Shown here: piece after piece, positions 21,601 to 32,224 of the stretch
How positions within the stretch are numbered: position 1 is the first letter of the stretch
Layout of the letters: each line of letters starts with the position of its first letter
Assembly: GCA_011503125.2 (NCBI GenBank)
Contig: WWBZ02000073.1
Coordinates: forward strand, 1,054,001 to 1,118,000
Length of the DNA: 64,000 bases
Reading direction: 5' to 3'
Source: Botryosphaeria dothidea
Lineage: Eukaryota > Ascomycota > Dothideomycetes > Botryosphaeriales > Botryosphaeriaceae
Notes under the pieces: generated by a model
What the model saw: only the letters and a program-made list of their open reading frames with translations
Database searches by the model: none
Told to the model about the DNA's origin: nothing
Translations under genes and position numbers: made by a program

Positions 21601-22497
21601 CGGTCAAAGACAACAACGAAAAGGTCGAATTTATCTCCCAGGGCCCAAGGAGAATACTGCCCGTTTCATTCAAGGTCTGACCCGCATATTGGGCCAATGT
21701 CTCATTGAACGTATCGTTGATCCTTTGCGAGGTGAAAGTCATATTGGGATATAGGTTAGGCGGATAGCCTAGACCAGGGTCGCCAAGCTGGACTGACGTC
21801 CCATTGTCATAGGTGTATGGAAGAGCTAGCTTCCCAGAGACCAATGAGGCGGTGGCTTGTATGACAGAATTTTCCGCCGCCGGTCCACTGTAGTTCTTCG
21901 GCCATATCTGGGCTTGTAGTAGAAGTGTCATCTGCTGTCCTCCGTCGAACACCGCTGCCAGATCGGTCTGTGATGTATTCCAATTCGGCGACGCGCGGTA
22001 CGAGGCATTACCGTCATTGTAGCGCTGGAGTGCTCGCTGGATTACAATTCTGCTTGCAGCGGAACGGACGGTGGACTGCATCAACAGTAAATTCGATGTA
22101 AGCTGTGCAGCCTTCAAAGACGCTGTCAATGTAAGCCTCGAGGCTCTGATATCCAAGACGAAGTTGTGATTGGTAATCTGGACGAATTGTCAGCATATCT
22201 GAGCTACTAATTCAAACAAGTTTCTTCGTCCAAGCGAGAATAGTTGCGCATGGAGTGTAGAGTGGAGTATCTTGTCGGATGGGCAGCGAGCACACTACGG
22301 CACACTAGGCGCAGCCGCGTGCGATATCCAGCTCCAACTCCAATGCGCATTATGATCCACTGAGGCAATGTCCTTCGGCGGAGAGGGGAGAGGGGACCGA
22401 CCCATGTTGCGACAGCAATTACGGCGAGAGCGACCAGGGAAACCACGAGCACCAAACAACCGAGCTGCTCCCGAATGGAGATCCTCATCTTGACCAT
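18684..22497 (-). CDS. Sln1-type hybrid osmosensor histidine kinase (group VI)
   Basis: Four exons (22402-22497, 19319-22177, 18961-19212, 18684-18902) give 1141 residues. It is a plasma-membrane sensor that autophosphorylates and, via a phosphotransfer protein, controls the Hog1 MAP kinase. Exon 1 encodes the first membrane helix (about 10-31). Residues ~33-390 are an extracellular domain with many N-x-S/T sites. A second helix is at ~391-410, then HAMP (from GPIRRLR) and a coiled coil. HisKA carries the phospho-His in NISHELKTP (His562). HATPase_c has an N box ([12 protein letters not shown]), then a low-complexity insertion of about 85 residues before DTGPGVP and GGTGLGLSI. The C-terminal receiver carries the phospho-Asp in FMDVQMP (Asp1032) and the conserved Lys in SKPI. 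Intron 1 is 224 nt with the rare donor GTCGGT; the other two are ordinary. This is the equivalent of yeast SLN1 and Aspergillus tcsB. Confidence 0.94.
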
Positions 22498-25072
22498 TAG
22501 ACCCTAATTATCCCCGGCGGCCACCAGAGAAGTGGAGAGCGGGTGCGCCTGCTTTTGGGGAGAAGGGCTAGCTAAGGGAATACCCTTGGACGCTAGGTTC
22601 GGCGACGACGATGTTGTAGCACTGCCATGCCTTAGGCGAATGCCAGGGTGAGACTCCGGGCGCTCAACGAGTGCAGGGCAGTGTTTTGGAGGGCTCGTGT
22701 TTTGGAGAGCGAATGCTTTCCGGCAGACAAAGAATTGAGGTCCGCAACGCTCTCCGGCCGGCTAATTCTTCTCTGCAGGTGGATGCGCGCGGAAGCGACA
22801 ACGAGCGCAGCGGGTCCGTGAGTGAGGGCCGAACGGACAGTGTTAACAGTGAAGCGGCGGCCGGCTGGGTGCGGCGAGGCAGGTCGAGCTGAGACCTGCG
22901 TAGAGGTCGCTGTCGGAATGAGAGGGCACGAAGGGAGGGCACGAAGGGTGTGGGAGCTGAGGTGCGCACGACGTGCTGTGATCAACGACTCAGATCCCGT
23001 CGCTGCTTGCTCAGCCCCGGCGACGGCTCTTGCGGCCTTTACGAAGCAAGCCAGTAACGGCGACTAGCTAATCAGCAGCGGCCGCTTGCCAGATGCAGCC
23101 GTGGCCCTCGCAAGATTATCCTCCGCAGCCGAGAGCTGTGCGTCGCGCGGCCCCAGACTAGCAGCCGGCAGGGTACATAAATCTGACAGTAGTTCCAGGT
23201 CGTTGCCGCCACTGCAATCTCCACGCAGAGCCGTTGGCGGACGCTACGCAGATAGACTTCCCGGCCAGACGTGTGTACCGCGCCCTGCATTGAGGGCGAG
23301 CAGGGCGGCGGCGGCAGAGAGCAGGCATGCGCAACAGCTTGGGAGCCTCTTTGCCATCGGACGATCACACCAAGATCCGCGGCGCTAGAGAAGACGGGGG
23401 GAACCTGCGCCGGCACTCTTCGCTGTTTGGGGCTTGGGCGCTCGGGCCCCAGATGCAGATGCAGCGGCCGAGTTCGAGACGCCTGCGGACTCGCCCACCC
23501 TCTCCACTCGCATGCGGCTATCACGGCTGCCCTGGCCTTCACCTTCTCCTTTGCCCTTCGAGCACACGCCCGGCGCCGGCAACCCCCCGACGCCCGCATC
23601 AATTTTCCGCCCGCCGAGGAGGGCTGTCCGATTCCGCCGCTTGCCTTCACTTCATGCGCACTTCGCGAGCTAAGTGCTTAGTCTGTAGGCACGGGACTAT
23701 CGCCGCCCCGCTCCTGCTCCATCGCTCAGCGCCTCAGTGACGACGGTGATTATAGTGGCCTGACTCTGGATATTGCCATCCCTTGCGATGACGATGCCAC
23801 GATGCCACAGCGCCACAGAGCCACGAACGGCCGGAAGGTCTTGTGGTGGGAAGAGCGCCGCGTCTGTCCATTATGGCCAAGCCGCCCGCCGCCCCGGGGA
23901 CCATTGCAGCGTTGAGGACCGTCCCGCAGAACCTCGAGAGCGCTGCAACTGGGAGCGACGAGCCAGTTGGGGTGGAGAAAGAGACTGAGCAAGACGCCGA
24001 GCCATATCCGGATGCATATTTCCAATTACTGCGACATGGGTGTTGCGAATAGACCAGCACACTCGTATAGGCAGGCATTTGTCTTTCCGTCTACTCTTTC
24101 GTCGTCTCTCTGTCTTTCTGCGCGTCCATTCCAGCGTACTACAAAGAGCACGAGCGCGGCGGATCTGCGTGAAGAGAGGGGCAGGGCGCGAGGGCTGCTG
24201 GGCCGGCGGCCGAAAAATTTGCCGGCTGTTGTGCGCGGCTGCGTCGCTCCTGGTCGAACGGCTGCAGGGCGGCGTTCTTCTCTTCACTCTCTTCGGGCCT
24301 TTGGCCTCAGCACGCAGGCGTCCCCTTATAGCTGCCCTACGGCCAAGCGCGTTGACTCTAGGGCTGCGTGTGGTTCGCAGTGCGGCTACCCCAGATCTTC
24401 GCTTCGAGAAGGCTTCGACGCGCCTGCTCGTGTGCGCAGACGCGTGAAGATCGCCTCGGCCACGGCGCCCGTCTCGCATCCCGCCAGCGCAGCACAACAA
24501 ACAGCGGCCCGACACGCGCAGAGACGCGGCGGTGCGGGATTAAAGTCGCGTTTGTGGTCGATGAGGGCAAGCGCTCGCTGCATCTCCTGCAGTAGTGCAT
24601 GCATCTCCAGCCTCACCGCTATCCTTGGCAGCAACTTCGATTGGCCCAGCAGCGAAGAGAGCGAAACTTCTGCGCCGTTTCGAAACGGGCTTGACCGCGA
24701 ACAGTAATCCCCGCACTAGAAGGCCCACTCAACACGTTGAACACGTTCGTTACTTAACTCCACGAGCGCGACATGGTCGTGATTTCTCTCAATCATCCCA
24801 CCGTTGTCAGTTAGAACGCCTGAGCGCTCTGCGGATCTGCTGCTCTGCACAGACCTTTGACTCATACATGCATCCCCACTTTGGCCACGACCGGATTCGG
24901 ACTCGGGGGGCCTCCATAGCCAGTAAATAGGAAGCATGGCGGCGCGCGCGTGCCTGATGTACCTTAGGTTTCCTTTCTCTTTCCCATCTCCTCACACATC
25001 GCCTTTGCCAACAAACAACATCCCCAATGCCCACCGCTCTTTCTTAAACAAGATCTATGAACACCCTCACGA
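22498..25072. promoter_or_regulatory. Long divergent intergenic region between histidine kinase and F-box genes
   Basis: The 2.6 kb between two divergent starts carry both promoters. The sequence is GC-rich and the frames on both strands are overlapping and repetitive in composition; none shows a recognisable domain or a plausible splice pattern. Two short upstream reading frames lie at its right end (25027-25047 and 25057-25116, the latter overlapping the F-box start). Confidence 0.55.
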
Positions 25073-25116
25073 ATGATTTGCGAACCTCGACCGTCGTTGA
25101 AACATCAGGTTTCTAG
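25027..25116 (+). promoter_or_regulatory. Two uORFs before the F-box start codon
   Basis: ATG at 25027 opens a 6-codon frame ending at 25047. ATG at 25057 opens a 19-codon frame ending at 25116, out of frame with and overlapping the main ATG at 25073. If the transcript begins upstream of 25027, both would reduce initiation at the main start. Confidence 0.4.
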
Positions 25117-26786
25117 CGACTCGTACGGGAGCCATCGCAGCCATCGCAGCCAGAGCAGCAATGCCAGCTCAACGAGGAAGCTGCTCTTTGGGGAGATCCC
25201 CACTCCGGAAGCGCCTGGGAGTCGGTGTAAGTCTGCCTTGAGCCGTCCGCCATAAACCCTCCCTTGGTCCTGTCTTTCTTTCGCCTCCTCCTCTCCATTG
25301 CTTCAAACCATCCTGCTCTGCTTGCGCTTGTTTTGAAAAGTCCGGTTTGCCGCCTCTCCGTCGAACTGCGACTGATGAACTCTCAGCGCTCCGGTCCAAC
25401 AGCTCGGTATGCAACCTTGTGATGTCGAACAGCTCGGCATTCCTCAGGTTCTGGCTGTCGGAAAGCTGCCGCGATGCCTTCCTCGCCCATGTGGACAAGG
25501 CTGATCTCGCCAACTGCCGCCTTGTCTGCCATGATATGAGCAGTCGCGCGGCGCCCTTCCTTTTTCAAGACGTCACCATCACCTTCCGGCCCAGCACCTT
25601 TGCCAGGCCAGCCCGCATGGAAGCCCTGGAGCGCGTTGGCCATCACGTGCGCTCCATGACCTTCCGCATGCCGCATTCCCCGGAGACCTTCCTTCCGCCG
25701 CTCATTGATCCTGCGACCGGGGAGCAGAAGAGCCTGGTCTACGAGCCCCAGATCCATAAGCCACCGACGCTTATCGGGAAGATGAAGACGCCCAAGTACG
25801 GATCCTGGGAGATGACGGACCTTCTCATCAAGCAGTACCCTCCCGTCTTCCATGCCGCCACCAACGTTCCGGCCTTCATCCGCGCTCTCATGGCGCTCCC
25901 GGCCCTGGCCCACCTGAGGATCGACTGCCCCGGCCAGGAGTCCGCTCAAAGTCACCGTCGCAGTGCCGTCGACTATGCGCTCATTTCCCTTCGCATCGCT
26001 GTTGAGCGCGCCCAGCTGCCGGAGCTGGACACCATGACCATCAAGGCGATACACCCAGCTGGCCTGTTGTACCTTCAGCCAGCAATGGGGCCCGGCTCCA
26101 CCCCAGCCTCCAACAAGAGGTGGCGCCAAATCCGGAAGCTTGCGATGCACATGGACAGCCTGCCCTACACCGAAGGTTCGTCGTCGGCGCATCTCCGGAT
26201 TCTTCATTCATATCTACGCACCTTCTCGCCTTCCCTCACAAGGCTCCTTTTCCGTTGGAGAGGCGAGAAAGGGCCTTCACCGCTGTCGCTGGATCTCGAG
26301 CCTGGCCTGTCGCCGCCCAGTACACCGGAGTCGGGCGCGAGCCGACCCACCGGCATCCGCGCGCTCAAGTTTCCCAACCTGCTTTACTTGGAGCTTGAGA
26401 ATGCGGTCATGGACTCGAGCCAGATCAGCACTTTCATTCTTCGTCACCGCCGGTCCATTACCGAGTTCAACTTCGAGGACGTTTCCCTCCGCACTGGCAC
26501 GTGGGATGACGCTCTGGCTCCTCTCACGCGCATCGCCGGCAGCGAAGAGTGGAAGAGCCGTGCGGAAGAGGTCATGGATGTCCCGATCATCCTGAGCCCG
26601 GTCGACGAAATCAAGCCTGATCTGCTGATCACCAACGAGCTCGATGACCTCAAGCACACTCCCGGGCAGAGCTCGGTGAGCAAGTGGTGGTCGCGGACTC
26701 GCAGCAGTAAGGTGACGACCAAGGCCAAAGAACAGCTGTTCGAGGCCGAAGAACACATGCGCAAGTTCCTATTCCCTTGGCGCTAA
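25073..26786 (+). CDS. F-box domain protein
   Basis: Two exons (25073-25226 and 25387-26786) give 517 residues. The acceptor CTCTCAG at 25386 restores the frame across a 160-nt intron; the nearer AG at 25340 leads to an early stop. The N terminus is Ser/His/Arg-rich. An F-box lies at about 75-112 (SESCRDAFLAHVDKADLANC...CRLVCHDMSSRAAPFLFQ), which would bind Skp1 in an SCF ubiquitin ligase. The rest (about 120-480) has spaced hydrophobic LRR-like segments (LAHLRIDCPG, LLYLELEN) that probably recognise the substrate. No substrate can be named. The last 60 residues are charged. If only the second exon were used, translation would start at the ATG at 25422 and lose 62 residues, but the F-box would remain. 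Confidence 0.82.
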
Positions 26787-27484
26787 TGTAAATATGCATG
26801 CTCGCTGAAGAGCCACGGTGTCGCTGGAGTTTGGTAAGGCTACTACTGTACCATCCGGATTGTACGAGTTGACCTTTGTCGGAAAAGTTCTGTGTCAACT
26901 CCGGAGTTGTATGAGGCGTACGGGAGGAAAAGCCCTCTCGTCGATGAGAGATTTTTTACGAAGCATGACCCCTTTACTATATATTTATTAACGACCCGAT
27001 GGGAGGGAGCACCAAGCACCGCCATCACTATCATCCATGAGCGCGAGATGGATGCCGACCACGATCACTGACGATCCGACTACGATCTTTACGATATCAT
27101 TTCCTTTTTCATATATATGAACAGTACGCTCGCTGTACACAGCAGATGTATCTAGCACAAGCCTACATTACGGCCGTAGAAATTTCATTGGCTTTCAGAT
27201 GAACCATGGTCCTCTCATGTGCTTGAGTGAATGGAGTGTGCACGTGCTGCGTGGGCACAAGCTGTGCCTCGGCGCTTTCACATGCCAACCCCGGACTTGC
27301 GCCCGCTGCGCGCATGCATCATCGTCACCGACACCCGACAGTGACGGCTGACAGCTCCAGCTATAAACCCCTTGAGAACTGTCCTTGTTGCCCCACGACT
27401 GTATCCTTTGCAAGCCCAGTACCAGTTGACTGCCGATTCCTTTGTTGTCCTCGTCCAGCCACCCCGCTGAACACACCGCCCACC
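26787..27484. other. Intergenic gap, F-box 3' UTR and SCP2 promoter
   Basis: No gene was recognised. AT-rich patches around 26.97-27.12 kb probably belong to the F-box 3' UTR; the last ~250 bases should contain the SCP2 promoter. Confidence 0.5.
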
Positions 27485-28311
27485 ATGAGTTTCAAGAGCG
27501 GTAAGTCCATGACCTCCCATCATCGTCTCCCCGGTCTTTTGCCGTGTCGCGCCGCAGCCCACACCTCCACTGCCGGGCCAGGGCCGCGGCCGCCGGGAGC
27601 AAGGCCAGCAGCAGCCGCCGAAGCGCTCATACGATATGCGACTCAGACAAGATCCCCTCGTCGGCGGCCTTCGACGCCATTGCCGCCGCCCTGTCCGACG
27701 ACGCCGACCGCAAGGACGCCGTGAAGAAGGGCGGCGCCGTCTTCGCCTTCACCATCAAGAACCAGGCTGGCGAGACCGACAGCTGGTACATCGACCTCAA
27801 GAAGACCGGCACCGTCGGCAAGGGCGCTGCTCCCGAGGGCGGCAAAGCTGATGGTGAGTTGGATACACACACCCCGAGAGCGATAGGCTGGGGGTTGGTT
27901 GGAAAGATGGCTGGGTGTGTGACAGCGCACACATCGTCATCGTTCCTGCCATCGCCGTCACGTCGCATGTCCGGCATCGGCCTTGTCGGCGCCGGGCGCC
28001 GGTAGTTTGACCCCGCGACTCAAGCGGGGCACAACGACTGGACGGCTGCGATGCGACAGGTTGAAGAGTGGGGATGCTTGTTGGCGCTTTGTGATTGATT
28101 TGACTGGATTTTGGGCCTGATACTGACCCCACTGGCAATTTTCACAGTCACGCTGCTCCTCTCGGACAATGATTTCGCCCAGCTGGTCGCCGGCAAGGCC
28201 AACGCCCAGAAGCTGTTCATGTCGGGCAAGTTGAAGATCAAGGGAGACGTCATGAAGGCCACAAAAATAGAGCCCGTGCTCAAGAAGGTTCAGTCCAAGG
28301 CCAAGCTATGA
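27485..28311 (+). CDS. SCP2 sterol-carrier domain protein with peroxisomal PTS1
   Basis: Three exons (27485-27500, 27647-27853, 28148-28311) give 128 residues. The first exon encodes only five residues plus one base. The whole mature protein is a single SCP2 fold (FDAIAAALSDD...VFAFTIKN...WYIDL...FAQLVAGKANAQKLFMSGKLKIKGD). The SGKLKIKGD block near the end is the family signature for the lipid-binding pocket lid. The C terminus SKAKL ends in the tripeptide AKL, a recognised PTS1 variant, so import into peroxisomes is likely. The family binds fatty acyl chains or sterols and supports beta-oxidation (compare Candida POX18). Length matches the stand-alone fungal proteins. The second intron (294 nt) is longer than usual for this window. 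Confidence 0.9.
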
Positions 28312-28693
28312 GCAAATGCTCAGATCTATCTTGTACGTTGGGTTTCATGATAATAAAGATATGCTGTACCAAAAGATATTGGCTATTCTCCGTCGATGCT
28401 CTGTGCTCCTTTGTGCCTGCTTATGTGCTCAATAACATTCGACACCCCCTCCGCCTCATTGCAAAACAAAGAATCAGCACAATGTTTTGTCCAACGCATG
28501 GGCATCGTAAACTCACAACACAAAAGACTCGTTACAATGTAATTCCAAAGCATTTAAGCAGCCGTTGGCTATCTTCATCACCCATCACCAATCTCGAGCT
28601 TGCTGCACTTCGCAATATCGAGTCTGGAAAACGCTTACCTCCCAGTCTTCCGCAACACGTTGATCCGACGTGCTCCGAGAGCCCCAGGTCAAC
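28312..28693. other. Short gap between SCP2 and RING genes
   Basis: SCP2 3' UTR and RING-gene 5' region; an AATAAAG poly(A)-like signal occurs at about 28352. Nothing else is seen. Confidence 0.5.
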
Positions 28694-29461
28694 ATGGAAG
28701 CCGAGACGGTTTTCACTCTTTCTGCCTGGCGAGATGCCATGACGCACGCTGAACAGCCGTGTCCTCTTTGCCACGACGCCGTTGGTTTTCATCATGAGTC
28801 TCACATCCCCATCGAGCTCGCCTGTGGACATATCATCTGCTGCGAGTGTCTGGGCCTGGCCTTCGAGCGTCAGATAGACACCGAGTTCCGCTGCCATTGC
28901 CCGTTGTGTCCGAACGGCTTCATCTACGCAATCCACCCAGATTGGACGAAGACGGCTGTTACGCACGTCCGCTACGACTGGATGGGACAATTCATCGAGG
29001 TTAGTATTGCGCTGCACAACCCGCACGAGCAGCAAACCCTTCCGGCCATCGAGCCGACCTTCACCTTCCCCACTCCACCCCCGTCTTCGCCTGCTCAGGA
29101 GCCTTTTCCTGCCTTCGACGACTCGCGCGCAACGCCGGGTCCGGAGGTGGACATGACGGAGTTCTTCGACCTCAACAGGTATCACAATGGCACCCCAGCC
29201 CCAGAGCAGGCTCCGCAGCAGGCTCCGCAACAGGACCCTCAAGTTGCGGAGAACCCTTCCCCCCCTACTCAGGAGATACAGCCTGTACCTGCCATGCCTG
29301 ATCCATCTCAAGTTCCGCAGCCACCGCTTGCTGAGCAACCCGTTGCTAATGCTCAGAAGCCACAGCAGACGGTCCGTCGCTCAGGACGTTGCCGCGCCCT
29401 TACTGAGCGTGGAAGGGAGTGGCAAGAGGAGATTGCGAAGCGCCGCACCCGCCGCCGTTAA
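28694..29461 (+). CDS. RING-finger protein with basic C terminus
   Basis: A single exon gives 255 residues from the first in-frame ATG. Residues 23-72 form a RING of the C3HC4 type: Cys23/Cys26, Cys44/His46, Cys49 or Cys50/Cys52, and Cys69/Cys72 (CPLC...CGHIICCEC...CPLC). RING proteins normally act as E3 ubiquitin ligases. The middle (~120-225) is Pro/Gln-rich and probably disordered, with short APQQ-type repeats. The tail RRSGRCRALTERGREWQEE followed by KRRTRRR is strongly basic and may be a nuclear-localisation or nucleic-acid-contacting segment. I recognise no full-length relative; such small RING proteins often occur in lineage-specific families. Function beyond the RING is unknown. Confidence 0.75.
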   Translation: MEAETVFTLSAWRDAMTHAEQPCPLCHDAVGFHHESHIPIELACGHIICCECLGLAFERQIDTEFRCHCPLCPNGFIYAIHPDWTKTAVTHVRYDWMGQFIEVSIALHNPHEQQTLPAIEPTFTFPTPPPSSPAQEPFPAFDDSRATPGPEVDMTEFFDLNRYHNGTPAPEQAPQQAPQQDPQVAENPSPPTQEIQPVPAMPDPSQVPQPPLAEQPVANAQKPQQTVRRSGRCRALTERGREWQEEIAKRRTRRR

Positions 29462-30333
29462 TTTCCCTTTTCCCACACTTCCTGCTCGGATATAGAGTCT
29501 GCCCTTGGTAAAAGCCAAGGAAGTAATAGGTAAGTGATTCGGAGGTAAGTGGTCTGGCAGGGACGTCAGTGATATTCGGTCTGCTGTAACCGTTGGTCCT
29601 GGTCTTCTAGGTTCTTTGCTTTGGATTTCTGGAGTTTTTCGCCCTTTAGTGATACCGGGTAAGGATTCTTTTTTCTTAAAAATCCAAATCAGCTCTGCTT
29701 GTAGTATTTTACCAAAATTTGTCGTTTCTACAGTTAAGTAATAAGAATCGAGTGATTGTCGTCAAAGGTGAGCTCCGAACTTTCACATCGCAAATATATT
29801 ACCTTAAGCGTAGCCACGGAGTGGAGGTATTCATCCGGATGAGAGTGTAATAATCACTACTGGAAATTTTCGTCCGGACAGATGCTTCCACTTCCCACGA
29901 ACTTGCATTTTCACACCTACTCCAATTATTCGGGAATCCAATATTGACCTCATTACAGACTTTGGCTGGCTTCTGGGATCATCCCGAAATGATTCAACAA
30001 CTTGTCCGCCATTGAGTTTCATCCCCTCGTTGGGAATGCACATGCGCATTCACGCGGAGATGTCACAGCAGTGCGCCATCCGACAATCCAGCCCTACGGG
30101 AACCATACCGCGCTCAGCTTGGCGGTGACATTCCGACGGTCAGCCAAAGCCGATCTCACCCATTCTTGGTCGCCAGTACAAAACCGACAGCCCTTCGCCA
30201 CTAGCACAGGATGTCGCTCCCTCGATCTGATTGGTCGAGGGGTCGGGACCATCAACAGATAAACCAACACCATGGGGAATACCGCTCTAACAATCGTGAA
30301 AAGTAAACCTCCCGTTTCCTTTTTTATGTGAAC
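29462..30333. other. Intergenic gap, RING 3' UTR and ACR3 promoter
   Basis: AT-rich, with no recognisable gene. A short perfect hairpin (ccttgg...ccaagg) sits near 29506-29523 in the RING 3' region. A 19-codon upstream reading frame at 30272-30331 ends two bases before the ACR3 ATG. Confidence 0.5.
30272..30331 (+). promoter_or_regulatory. uORF abutting the ACR3 start
   Basis: ATG at 30272 opens 19 codons and ends with ATG TGA at 30326-30331, two bases before the main ATG at 30334. Whether it lies in the mRNA depends on the unknown transcription start. Confidence 0.4.
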
Positions 30334-31938
30334 ATGGACCCTTCCAGAGAACCCTCCCAAGGCTTTCAGGAGCCAGAATTGACAATGCCGGATCAAGTTC
30401 GTTTCCACGACTACGAGTCTCCAGGGAGTATGGCAGACGTCGAGAAGGGGATTCCTACACCTAAAGGTAAGAAATTCTCCTTGAATCTTCAGCATTTGGA
30501 TTTCTCTTCGAGAAGTTGGAAAAGGTTATTTATGATCTAACAACGTTACTAGCTGGAGAGGATTCCAGGTCATCTGAAAAGCCTTCCAATACAGATGCCA
30601 CCGCCGATGGCCCACCTGACGACATGCCGCCCCTACGGGGCCTTTCATTCCTTGACCGCTTCTTGGTCCTTTGGATCTTTCTTGCTATGGCCCTTGGTAT
30701 CATCCTCGGGAACTTCGTTCCTTCCACTGGACCATCACTGCAACGCGGCACGTATGTACCCTCCCTCAAGGTCTTCTCACAGCCCAAAACAGAACGGCTA
30801 AAGCGTGGATCGGAAAATATAGTTTCGTAGGCGTCTCCGTCCCAATCGCCATCGGGCTCCTCGTAATGATGTACCCAATTCTGTATGCAATTAAATGCCC
30901 GCTTTGTAAAGAGTCTGTTAACATAGCCATGCAGGTGTAAAGTTCGCTACGAATCCCTTCATCTCCTGCTCTCCCACCGCGCCCTCTGGCTGCAGCTCGG
31001 CGCCTCATTCATCCTCAACTGGATCATCGCGCCGCTGCTGATGACGGGTCTGGCATGGGCATTCCTCCCCGACCGGCCGGACCTGCGCGAAGGCCTGATA
31101 TTCGTGGGCGTGGCGCGCTGCATCGCCATGGTACTGATCTGGACGGACCTGGCGCGCGGCGACGGCGATTACTGCGCCGTGCTGGTCGCCTTCAACAGTT
31201 TACTGCAGATCGTGCTGTTCGCGCCGTTGGCGCTGTTCTACGTGCGCGTCGTGAGCCATGGCGGCGAGGGTGAGACGGTCCAGTACGAAGTGGTTGCAAA
31301 ATCAGTGGCTGTCTTTTTGGGTGCGTCCGTATCTTTCCTTTTATAAGAACTTATATGGTGTCACCTGTTCCCTTGGCCAGACGAGTCACTGACAAACATG
31401 CCCCAGGCATCCCACTCGCCGCCGCAATCCTCACCCGGGCCATCCTTATACGTGTCCTCGGCCCCAAACGCTACCAAACCCATTTCATCCGCCCCATCTC
31501 GCCGCTCTCCCTCATCGGCCTGCTCTACACCATCGTCGTCCTCTTCGCATCCCAAGGGGCGCACGTGGTCCACCAGATCACGTCGGTGCTGCGCGTCGCG
31601 GCGCCGTTGGTAGTCTACTTCGTGCTCGTCTTCGCCGGAACCGTCTTCCTGTGCCGCCGGTGCGGCTTCGCGTACGGAGTGAGCTGCACGCAGAGCTTCA
31701 CGGCGGCGAGCAATAACTTCGAACTGGCCATCGCCGTGTGCGTGTCGACGTTCGGGAGCGGGAGCGGGCAGAGCCTTGCTGGTAAGATTGATTTCCCATT
31801 GCTCCGATTGAGATGTATGGAGATACGTTGCTGACGAAGGTTTCACCAGCTACTGTTGGGCCGCTGATCGAGGTACCTGTGCTTGTCGGGCTGGTATACG
31901 TGTTGAAGTTTGTGAAGAAGAGATGGGGCTGGAAATGA
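30334..31938 (+). CDS. acr3: Arsenite efflux transporter ACR3
   Basis: Six exons (30334-30466, 30553-30751, 30823-30882, 30935-31320, 31407-31781, 31850-31938) give 413 residues, normal for ACR3. The protein exports arsenite (and often antimonite) across the plasma membrane with proton exchange. About 70 polar residues precede ten predicted membrane helices. Family signatures are visible: the MMYPILCKVRYE segment carrying the helix-4 Cys that binds As(III), LGASFILNWIIAPLLMTGLAW, the GLIFVGVARCIAMVLIWTDLA stretch, and the C-terminal FELAIAV block with its conserved Glu. Exon 3 is only 60 bases. No arsenate reductase or regulator gene sits beside it, unlike the yeast ARR cluster. Confidence 0.95.
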
Positions 31939-32224
31939 GCAAGCGCATACAAAATTCCTAGGTTGACAACCCTCTGCATTAGGGAATAGTTGATGTGATC
32001 ATTTCCCCTTTGATCAAAGAAAAAGCATTTCGGCTGCATGGAAGTAGTTAATTTCGGTATTTCCCTACATGAGGCTGTCATCCTGGTCATGACATCTACG
32101 AGTAAAGGTTTCATCTATTCACTTTACTATCCTGCCTCCTCATAAAGGGTAAAAATATGTTTCGACAACAGTGGCCAATACAATATATTTACTGATAATA
32201 CTTCTCTTCAACCCACCATCTCTC

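Noticed and set aside
23967..24707. 246-codon plus-strand frame in the 2.6-kb gap, with an overlapping 214-codon frame on the other strand
   Set aside because: Both are open only because the region is GC-rich; neither has a domain, a good start context or splice logic.
25227..25340. Shorter F-box intron ending at AG 25340
   Set aside because: It puts the second exon in a frame with an early stop; the acceptor at 25386 restores the frame and family-like sequence.
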